Shown here in pieces: positions 58,317 through 63,719 of a stretch of 63,719 nucleotides of DNA. A model generated the notes under the pieces. It was given only the letters and a program-made list of their open reading frames with translations. It was not told the origin of the DNA and searched no databases. Made by a program: the position numbers and the translations under genes. Every line of letters begins with the position of its first letter. The stretch's first letter is position 1. The DNA is from a virus. Where the stretch lies: the IMG/VR virus record IMGVR_UViG_3300036851_000548, positions 1-63,719 of that record; one strand, written 5' to 3'.

Positions 58317-58888
58317 GCGAGCAGCTCGTCGACGAGCGCCTTCAGGTCGGGGTAGAGCGGCTCGACCGCCTCGCGGAACTCGACGCTCTCGCGGAGCACG
58401 GCCGCCCGGGCGCGGAGCCGGTCGAGCCTCTCGCTCGCCTGCTTCAGTTCCCACTTCGTCTTGTGCTGCTTGTCCTGCAGCGCCTTCAGCTGCTTGCCGC
58501 GCTCGCGGAGCCGGTCGACGGCGCGGGGGTTCTCGGCGTCGCCGACCCGCCACGGCTTCATGTACCGGATCTGCCGCAGGCTCGGGAACCGGCCTCGGAA
58601 CCGCCAGCCGCGGTCATCGATGTAGAAGAGGGCGGGCACCTTCTCGGCCGTGACGAGGACGGGGCCGTCGAATCCGTGCTGGCGCAGGTACGCCTCGGCC
58701 GCCTCCGCCCCGCCGTCGTGGCGGGCGCGGATCACGACGTCGTAGTCGGCCGCGGCGAGCTCCCGGAGGAAGTCGATCGCGCCGTCGACGGGCGGGTCGG
58801 GGATCACGTCGGCGCCCTTCCAGCCAGACGTGTAGCTGTGGATGACGCCGTCGAAGTCGACCGCGACCGCGTACCTCTGTTCGCCCAT
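58313..58888 (-). CDS. HAD-like phosphatase with coiled-coil tail
   Basis: 191 residues. 'AVDFDGVIHSY' is HAD motif I (DxD), and 'FYIDDRG' fits motif IV. The segment 120-170 is a charged coiled coil. Similar HAD proteins with 'DFDGVIH' are common in actinophages. ATG coupled by TGATG. Confidence 0.78.
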   Translation of the reverse strand: MGEQRYAVAVDFDGVIHSYTSGWKGADVIPDPPVDGAIDFLRELAAADYDVVIRARHDGGAEAAEAYLRQHGFDGPVLVTAEKVPALFYIDDRGWRFRGRFPSLRQIRYMKPWRVGDAENPRAVDRLRERGKQLKALQDKQHKTKWELKQASERLDRLRARAAVLRESVEFREAVEPLYPDLKALVDELLA

Positions 58889-59022
58889 CAGTCCTCCTCG
58901 CACTCCTCGTGGATCCATTCCTCATCGTCGTCGAGGACGATGTCGTCGCCCGGCTCGATCCACTCGCCGCAAGCGGCGCACTTCGACCGGAACTCGGCCT
59001 CGTACACGTTCCCGTTGCTCAC
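58888..59022 (-). CDS. Zinc-finger microprotein
   Basis: 44 residues. 'CAACGEWIEPGD' and 'IHEEC' make a C-x2-C...H-x3-C site found in small phage proteins. GTG coupled. Confidence 0.6.
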   Translation of the reverse strand: MSNGNVYEAEFRSKCAACGEWIEPGDDIVLDDDEEWIHEECEED

Positions 59023-59276
59023 TGCGGCACCGGCGCGGGGTCGACGACGAGGCCGAGCGCGACGAGGTGGGCGCACAGGGTCGGGGCCGGGCACGAGCAG
59101 GACGACACGCCGCGCCGCCGCCGGAGGCGGTAGACGCCGTGGTCGCCTTCGCAGGTCGCGTTCACGGCGTCGTGGCCGTCGACCTCGCCGCGGCGCTCCA
59201 CCGTCAGCCTGCCCTCGACGAGCAGCCGCTGCGCCTTCTCCAGGACCTCCTCGCTGACCTCTACCGCGTCGGGCAC
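59019..59276 (-). CDS. SWIM zinc-finger protein
   Basis: 85 residues. 'CSCPAPTLCAHLVAL' (about 58-72) is a SWIM motif (CxCxnCxH), used in DNA- or protein-binding. GTG overlaps the upstream stop by one base (TAGTG). Confidence 0.68.
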   Translation of the reverse strand: MPDAVEVSEEVLEKAQRLLVEGRLTVERRGEVDGHDAVNATCEGDHGVYRLRRRRGVSSCSCPAPTLCAHLVALGLVVDPAPVPQ

Positions 59277-59953
59277 TAGGACTCCTCGCCGAGCGCCTCG
59301 CGCAGCTGCATCATCGGCTCCGCAGGGACGAGGTACGCGCCGTCCGGGGTCGGCTGCGCCTGCTGGTGGATGAGCCTGGCGGCGTGCTCGATCCGCTCGC
59401 CGATCGTCAGCATGGCCCCGGGGCCGGGCGGCGGCTCCGGCCCCGGCTCGGGCAGGCCGCCCTTCGCCTCCCGGATCGCGTCGCGCAGTTCGTTCCGCGT
59501 CCAGCCGGAGTCGATCGCCTTCTGCAGCCACTGCGACTGCTCCTCCGGCTCCAAGGGGGAGACCTCGGCGTGGATCCAGAAGCCGAGTTCCTTCCGACGC
59601 CGCGAGCGCGCGACCTTCGCACAGACCGACCTGATGTTCATCAAGGTGCCGTGGTCGAGGCCGGTCGTCCGCGCCGCCTCGTCGTACCGCTCCCGGGTCG
59701 TGCTCTCGACGCCCTGCGCGGCGTCCTCCCCGTAGACGGACTCCCCGAAGATGAGCCAGTCGCCGATGTACCAACGGGCGCGTCGGTCGATCGAGCCGAG
59801 GAACCGGCCGAGCGCCTCCCACGCCTCGATCTTCATGTCGGGGTCGGTCAGGGTGAGGGAGACCTCGTCGGCCTTCCCCTCCGCCTCCAGCGAGAGCAGG
59901 AGCTGGATCGCGCCGTGGCGCTCCTCCTCGTCGTGCCGCACCAGGTCAGTCAT
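59276..59953 (-). CDS. LmbU-like putative regulator
   Basis: 225 residues. The central part with 'WYIGDWLIFGESVYGEDAAQG', 'TGLDHGTLMNIRSVCAKV' and 'LGFWIHAEVSPLEPEEQSQWLQKAIDSGWTRNELR' follows the LmbU/actinophage DNA-binding family (LmbU activates lincomycin genes). It is a candidate to recognise the GTCCG box, but that link is speculation. Confidence 0.68.
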   Translation of the reverse strand: MTDLVRHDEEERHGAIQLLLSLEAEGKADEVSLTLTDPDMKIEAWEALGRFLGSIDRRARWYIGDWLIFGESVYGEDAAQGVESTTRERYDEAARTTGLDHGTLMNIRSVCAKVARSRRRKELGFWIHAEVSPLEPEEQSQWLQKAIDSGWTRNELRDAIREAKGGLPEPGPEPPPGPGAMLTIGERIEHAARLIHQQAQPTPDGAYLVPAEPMMQLREALGEES

Positions 59954-60074
59954 CGTCGTCGCCTTCCTCCTCGTCGGCGGTGTCGAGGCAGTCGAAGTGG
60001 GCTCCGCCCCCGCCGAGTCCGGGCTGCCACGGCCTTGTGTCGTCGAGCGGCTTCCCGCACACGTCGCAGGTCAC
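59946..60074 (-). CDS. Zinc-binding microprotein
   Basis: 42 residues: T-C-D-V-C-G at the start, 'HFDC' in the middle and a D/E-rich end. Coupled by GTGA upstream, 8-base overlap downstream. C-x2-C...H-x2-C zinc site. Confidence 0.55.
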   Translation of the reverse strand: MTCDVCGKPLDDTRPWQPGLGGGGAHFDCLDTADEEEGDDDD

Positions 60075-60235
60075 TCGTCCTCGCCCAGGATCAGCTCCAC
60101 CGTGTCTGAGCCGAGGAACGGCTGCACGAACTCGGCCCGTTCGATCTCGATCGGCCTTTGGAACGAGTTGAGCCTGACGAGTACCTCCGCGTCGGGGTGC
60201 AGTTGGAGCAGCGCGAGCAGGTCGCGGGCGGTCAC
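60071..60235 (-). CDS. Small hypothetical protein
   Basis: 54 residues. 'VTARDLLALLQLHPDAEVLVRLNS' is a motif common in short actinophage proteins of unknown function. GTG coupled. Confidence 0.5.
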   Translation of the reverse strand: MTARDLLALLQLHPDAEVLVRLNSFQRPIEIERAEFVQPFLGSDTVELILGEDE

Positions 60236-61347
60236 GCGAGCACGGGCCTCTCCGGCATCTCGCGCCAGGTGGTGCCGTCGAGGACGTGCCCCCCGGCGTC
60301 GGGGCCGCTCCCGGCGTAGCGCATCCGGACGGCGCCGTTCATCTCCGAGCCGAGGCCGAGCGCGTCCATGCTCAGGCGGGTCTCGACTCGCCCGTCCGGT
60401 GCGACCCACACGCCGTCGGGGTCGCGGCCGTGCGGGTCCTCGACCCACGCGCCCCACTGCTTGAAGTGGAACACGGGGCGGTCGTCGGGAGGGTGGCAGC
60501 AGCCGTCGCCGCACGGGATCATGTCGCCCCATAGGACGTGGTCGCGGATCTCTCGCGCCCACTGCGGGTGCATCGGCCGGGCCGGAGGGATGTCGCTGCC
60601 ATCGCGGACGCGGCGCGGCCCGGACTCGCCGCCGACGATGACGAGGCCGATGTCATCGAGGTCGAGAGGGGCGGGGGCTGCGCGGCCCCGCGCCCCCCTC
60701 TGCGCGCCGTCTGCGGCAGGGACCCCGCCGGGTGTGCCCGTCGTGACGCGGTCGCGCTCGGACGAGGGGGGCGGGCTGCCGCCCGGGCCATTCAACCCCG
60801 ACTGAGGCTCTGCGCGCGAGCCTGACGGGAGCACCTCGTTTCCCTCGCCCGAGGGGTAGAGCGAGCCGACGAGCGGCTCGCAGGATAGGAACCTGAGCGC
60901 GGCCGGGATCCGGCGCAGCTGGTCGGCGCGATGGTTGAAGCGCGCCGTCTCGATCGAGACGCCGAGCCAGACGTTCGGCCACCCGTCGCCCCAGTCGGCC
61001 GGGAGGCAGCGGTGGATGCGGCCGGGCCGCTTCGTCAGGATCATGTACGTGTGCTGCGGGGAGCGTCGGATCACGTCCCACGCCTCGTCGCGCCACGGGT
61101 CGGCGTCGGCGTGGAACCAGTCGCTCCAGGAGCAGGTGAAGATGACCGACGGGTCCGCGCCCCGCCAGCGCCTGACGGGCGCGTAGAACGTGGGGTCGGC
61201 GGCGCGGACGACGATCTCGGGGTCGCGGCCGTAGCGTCGCTGGTCGCGGAACATGTAGCAGCCGTCGCAGCCGGTGCTGACGCGGGTGCAGCCGCGCCAC
61301 GGGTTCCACGTCTTCTGCGCCCAGGAGATGCTGGTCTCGTCACCCAC
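60232..61347 (-). CDS. DUF5131 (Gp37/Gp68-like) protein
   Basis: 371 residues. 'ISWAQKTWNPWRGCTRVSTGCDGCYMFRDQ' (Cys pairs) and 'FHFKQWGAWVE' are the DUF5131 landmarks. An insertion of about 60 residues rich in Gly/Pro/Ser sits in the middle. Common in phages; role unknown, Cys pattern recalls radical-SAM-type iron-sulphur sites. Confidence 0.85.
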   Translation of the reverse strand: MGDETSISWAQKTWNPWRGCTRVSTGCDGCYMFRDQRRYGRDPEIVVRAADPTFYAPVRRWRGADPSVIFTCSWSDWFHADADPWRDEAWDVIRRSPQHTYMILTKRPGRIHRCLPADWGDGWPNVWLGVSIETARFNHRADQLRRIPAALRFLSCEPLVGSLYPSGEGNEVLPSGSRAEPQSGLNGPGGSPPPSSERDRVTTGTPGGVPAADGAQRGARGRAAPAPLDLDDIGLVIVGGESGPRRVRDGSDIPPARPMHPQWAREIRDHVLWGDMIPCGDGCCHPPDDRPVFHFKQWGAWVEDPHGRDPDGVWVAPDGRVETRLSMDALGLGSEMNGAVRMRYAGSGPDAGGHVLDGTTWREMPERPVLA

Positions 61348-61837
61348 CGGCCGCGCTCCCGACGGGGCGAGCCCCGGCCGCTAGAGCCGCGCGGCGGTCG
61401 CAGGCGAGGCAGCCGCTGTAGGTGATCGGGCCGTCATCGTCCCACTCGTGGCCGCACCTCGGGCAGATGGCGGTGTCGGGCGAGTCGGGGACGCGTCTCC
61501 AGTCGCCGCCGTATCGGGAGGCGTTCTCGTACTCCCCGACGGCCGCCTCCAGGGGCCAGCGGGAGAGGACGATCCGGAGCACCGTGTCGAGGCCGCGGTA
61601 GAGCTCCTTGTAGCGGTCGAGCAGTTCGTCGGGGAGGTTCCCGCCCGAGTCGTAGGCGTGCGGGTCGCCGCCGAGCAGCTCGTGGATCCGCTTCTCCTGG
61701 AAGCCGCTGACCCCGAGCGGGCGCTTCGCGTCGAAGGCGGGGCCGCCCCAGAGGTCGTCGCCCTGCCAGACGATGTTCGCCGCCTGAAGCAGCGCGATGT
61801 GCTCGGCCGTGACGGTGAACCGTTGCGGGGGACTCAC
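61340..61837 (-). CDS. Hypothetical protein with zinc ribbon, leaderless
   Basis: 165 residues. 'CPRCGHEWDDDGPITYSGCLAC' is a C-terminal four-Cys ribbon. The GTG at 61837 lies one base after the predicted start of P13, so I prefer it over the in-frame TTG at 61846. Confidence 0.6.
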   Translation of the reverse strand: MSPPQRFTVTAEHIALLQAANIVWQGDDLWGGPAFDAKRPLGVSGFQEKRIHELLGGDPHAYDSGGNLPDELLDRYKELYRGLDTVLRIVLSRWPLEAAVGEYENASRYGGDWRRVPDSPDTAICPRCGHEWDDDGPITYSGCLACDRRAALAAGARPVGSAAGG

Positions 61838-61844
61838 GCCGCTC

Positions 61845-61865
61845 AACGTATCAGGCTACGCGGAC
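61845..61865 (-). promoter_or_regulatory. Promoter P13 (GTCCG-N10-TACGTT)
   Basis: GTCCG at 61861-61865, TACGTT at 61845-61850, with CCTGA in the spacer (register 2). Predicted start 61838. Confidence 0.58.
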
Positions 61866-61870
61866 GGAGG

Positions 61871-62089
61871 CTAGGGCGCGAGCGCCCAGTCGCGGATCAT
61901 CCGGTCGGCGACCTCCAGCGGCGTGACCTCGACGGACGAGGCCAGGTTCGCGCGCCGGTACTCCTCCAGGAACACCTCCCGCGACGGCGGGGACGGCAGG
62001 ACGGCCTCCAGGCGGATCATCGCCTCCTCGAACGCGGCGGCTCGCGCGAGCTGCGACCGGACGGACGCGAGGAACCCGAGCGCCCTCAC
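61871..62089 (-). CDS. Small helical protein
   Basis: 72 residues, GTG coupled. Helical with 'FLEEYRRANLASSVEVTPLEVADRMI'. Not recognised. Confidence 0.45.
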   Translation of the reverse strand: MRALGFLASVRSQLARAAAFEEAMIRLEAVLPSPPSREVFLEEYRRANLASSVEVTPLEVADRMIRDWALAP

Positions 62090-62298
62090 AGGAACGACCT
62101 GACGAGGTCGGCGTGCTCGCGGCACAGGGCCTCATGCTCGCGAACGAGCCTGGCCGCCGCCGCCCGGAAGATCCCGCCGGGGAGCGCGGAGGCAAGGGAG
62201 AACTTCAGCCGCGTCCACGTGATCCGCAGTTCGAGCCACTCGTCCCACCTGCGTGCGAGCCGTTCGGCCTCGCGGTAGGGGTCGGCGGCCGCGCTCAT
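62086..62298 (-). CDS. Small helical protein
   Basis: 70 residues. 'RRWDEWLELRITWTRLKFSLASAL' is amphipathic and aromatic. ATG overlaps the upstream stop (ATGA). Not recognised. Confidence 0.45.
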   Translation of the reverse strand: MSAAADPYREAERLARRWDEWLELRITWTRLKFSLASALPGGIFRAAAARLVREHEALCREHADLVRSFL

Positions 62299-62681
62299 GC
62301 GGCGCGGGCGCGGGTCCGCTGCGGCGGCTCGGGCAGCGCGAGGCCGTAGTGGTCGCAGAGCGCCGCGAGGATCTCCCGCTGCAGCGACCGTCCGTGCACG
62401 TTCGCCTCGGCGCCGATCGCGGTCTTCAGGTCCCAGGGGATCCGGAGGTTTAGTTCCTCGCCGTCGGGGCTGGCAGCGGTCTTGCGGCCGGTCGGCTCGA
62501 ACGGGACGCGGTACCTGGCCGCGAGGATCTCGTTCGCGACGTCGGTCAGGTTCGAGCCGCGCGCCTCGGCATCCGCGACCAGCCTCGGCCTCAGTTCCTC
62601 CGGCGCGAGCCGTTCGCCGCCCGGCCTCGACCTGAGCCGGACGAACGCCTGGAAGTAGCCGTTCCCGTTCGATCCCTCCAT
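62295..62681 (-). CDS. Ribbon-helix-helix protein, likely tandem
   Basis: 128 residues from ATG 62681. Two RHH-like units: 'ADAEARGSNLTDVANEILAARYRV' and 'LNLRIPWDLKTAIGAEANVHGRSLQREILAAL' (Arc/MetJ-type). A dimeric DNA-binding regulator is likely. Predicted start of P14 is 4 bases upstream. Confidence 0.65.
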   Translation of the reverse strand: MEGSNGNGYFQAFVRLRSRPGGERLAPEELRPRLVADAEARGSNLTDVANEILAARYRVPFEPTGRKTAASPDGEELNLRIPWDLKTAIGAEANVHGRSLQREILAALCDHYGLALPEPPQRTRARAA

Positions 62682-62691
62682 ATCCGGATAC

Positions 62692-62712
62692 ACGATAGCG
62701 CGGCTGGCGGCT
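62692..62712 (-). promoter_or_regulatory. Promoter P14 (AGCCG-N10-TATCGT)
   Basis: AGCCG at 62708-62712, TATCGT at 62692-62697. Shares CAGCCGCCAGCCGCG with P2. Predicted start 62685. Confidence 0.45.
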
Positions 62713-62716
62713 GACG

Positions 62717-63217
62717 TCACGGCCCGAGGCTCCGCTGCGTCGGCCCGAGCGGGAGCAGGTCGGCGCCGAGCTGCGCCTCCCGGACGGCGCGGGCGCGCAT
62801 GTCGCGGAAGATCCGGAGGAACTGCCCTCGGACGACGCCCGGCTCGTCGGCAGTCCTGAACGCGGCGAAGCCGCCGACCTGCGCGAGCGCGTCGAGAACG
62901 ATCGGGTGGACGGCCGGGGGGTCGCCGTCGCGGTCGGCCTCGTCGACGCGCGCCCACGCGACCCGGGCGTGCACCTGCTCCAGCGCGGCGGCCTCGCCGG
63001 GGAGCGCGAGCGCGCGCTCCGCGACCGCCTCCCGCAGTTCGCGGACGGTCGGGAAGAAGTCCTTGGTGCGGATCATCTCGCGGACGGCGGCCTCCAGCAG
63101 CGCGGGCGGTACGTCGTCGAGCTCGCGCAGGTAGACAGCGAACGTCTCGCGGGGGACGGCCTGGCGGGGGAAGGCGCGGGCAAGGTCGGCGAGTATCTGC
63201 TGCGGCGTCGGCGTCAC
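62717..63217 (-). CDS. Helicase-loader-like protein
   Basis: 166 residues. 'ILADLARAFPRQAVPRETFAVYLRELDDVPPALLEAAVREMIRTKDFFPTVRELREAV' resembles the N-terminal domain of phage G39P-type helicase loaders. It lies directly after the endonuclease that follows DnaB, the expected place for a loader. Confidence 0.62.
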   Translation of the reverse strand: MTPTPQQILADLARAFPRQAVPRETFAVYLRELDDVPPALLEAAVREMIRTKDFFPTVRELREAVAERALALPGEAAALEQVHARVAWARVDEADRDGDPPAVHPIVLDALAQVGGFAAFRTADEPGVVRGQFLRIFRDMRARAVREAQLGADLLPLGPTQRSLGP

Positions 63218-63585
63218 CGCACGCCCATGAGAGCATCGCGGATGGCGAACGCCCGCTGCCCCGCTGAGTCACATTGGCACAGTTCGACGGCGAGCACGAC
63301 CTGGTCGCGCTTGATCCTCGTCCACGGCAGGACGACCTCTCCAAACGCCGCCACGTCAGATCGCGCGTAGATCCTCCATGCCCACAGCTCGCGAGGCGGC
63401 TTCCGCATACGGGTCACGCTGCCGATGCGGGTGAGACGCTGGAGTTCGTTGAGAACGGCCGGGCTCTTCTGCGTGATCTGGATCCACGCCGTTACGCGTC
63501 CCCGCGTTATCCCCGCCCCGACGCTGCCCTCGCCGTCGAAGAACCCCGACAGATAGGCGGCGTCGACATCGCGTAACTTCGCCAC
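63214..63585 (-). CDS. LAGLIDADG endonuclease, leaderless
   Basis: 123 residues. 'AYLSGFFDGEGSVG' is the LAGLIDADG motif, with a single motif so it should act as a dimer. The GTG coincides with the predicted start of P15. It lies between DnaB and the loader, a typical homing position. Confidence 0.85.
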   Translation of the reverse strand: MAKLRDVDAAYLSGFFDGEGSVGAGITRGRVTAWIQITQKSPAVLNELQRLTRIGSVTRMRKPPRELWAWRIYARSDVAAFGEVVLPWTRIKRDQVVLAVELCQCDSAGQRAFAIRDALMGVR

Positions 63586-63591
63586 GCGGTC

Positions 63592-63612
63592 AGGCTACGC
63601 GGCGGGTCGGAC
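63592..63612 (-). promoter_or_regulatory. Promoter P15 (GTCCG-N10-TAGCCT)
   Basis: GTCCG at 63608-63612, TAGCCT at 63592-63597. Predicted start 63585. The left TACG arm is changed (CCTGACCG). Confidence 0.58.
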
Positions 63613-63617
63613 GGGCT

Positions 63618-63719
63618 TTAGCCGGTCAGCCCGGGTGGCGCGGGGTCGCTGAAGCGGGTGTACCGCTTCACGAACGCGAGCTTGACGGTGTTCGTCGGGC
63701 CGTTCCTCTGCTTCGCGAC
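63618..63719 (-). CDS. dnaB: Replicative DNA helicase DnaB, C-terminal end (partial)
   Basis: The last 33 codons are inside the window. 'AKQRNGPTNTVKLAF' then 'YTRF' is the diagnostic C-terminus of DnaB-type helicases. Stop TAA at 63618. The gene continues to the right. It opens DNA at the replication fork. Confidence 0.85.
   Translation of the reverse strand, partial: VAKQRNGPTNTVKLAFVKRYTRFSDPAPPGLTG

Noticed and set aside
1-63719. CRISPR array, transposon or insertion sequence
   Set aside because: No regularly spaced repeats and no transposase were seen. The 60-base repeats at 892-1605 are in frame and coding.
1-63719. Integrase, immunity repressor or attachment site
   Set aside because: No tyrosine or serine recombinase appears. 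The tRNA could host an attachment site, but nothing else supports that here.

Overview
The window is a 63.7 kb piece of a tailed-phage genome with very high GC content (about 70 % by eye). Every gene I can support lies on the minus strand, so transcription runs from right to left. Genes are packed with 1-, 4- or 8-base stop/start overlaps, GTG starts are very common, and several starts look leaderless. These traits and the protein families (LmbU-like, DUF5925-like AAA+, actinophage-type capsid protease and MuF protein) point to an actinobacterial host. No integrase or recognisable immunity repressor is present. Both ends are cut: DnaB enters at the right edge and a structural-type gene leaves at the left edge.

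Layout from right (upstream) to left. 63.7-57 kb: replication and early genes (DnaB C-terminus, LAGLIDADG endonuclease, helicase-loader-like protein, ribbon-helix-helix protein, DUF5131, LmbU-like regulator, SWIM zinc finger, HAD phosphatase, nucleotidyltransferase, ASCH). 57-48 kb: HerA-like ATPase with twin winged helices, an unrecognised 374-residue protein, HNH, ParB-like, an adenine/cytosine DNA methyltransferase, HARE-HTH, a second HNH and a UvrD-like helicase. 48-43.5 kb: a run of small hypothetical and zinc-binding proteins, a LexA-like winged helix and a TerS-like protein. 43.5-34.5 kb: RNase H, DUF1643, HNH, a frameshifted C5-cytosine methyltransferase, a Mom-like protein, two more DNA methyltransferases, a PD-(D/E)XK-type nuclease and an SNF2-type helicase. 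32.5-28.5 kb: large terminase, a ParB-like protein and small proteins. 27.5-14.3 kb: a glycan/surface module of glycosyltransferases, an epimerase, FkbM and other methyltransferases, GNAT and a papain-like protease, interleaved with tiny membrane proteins. 14-0 kb: membrane/holin-like genes, an initiator-like tRNA and the head module (portal, MuF fusion, capsid protease, AAA+ ATPase, virion-type proteins, a protein with twelve 20-residue repeats, a glycosyltransferase).

The most striking signal is regulatory. Fifteen gene starts, including the tRNA, carry one arrangement on the minus strand: a GTCCG-like box, exactly 10 bases, then TAnnnT. There is no -35 hexamer. The predicted start of transcription lies 0-4 bases before the start codon in ten cases and next to the mature 5' end of the tRNA in another. 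Most of these sites also carry CCTGATAC in one of two registers 8 bases apart. It looks like a phage-specific promoter regulon, comparable in layout to T4 middle promoters. A single textbook sigma-70 promoter sits at the far left, before the gene that leaves the window. Other unusual items are a MuF protein fused to a 2H phosphoesterase and an ADP-ribosyltransferase-like domain, an AAA+ ATPase inside the head module, and the dense DNA-modification cluster.
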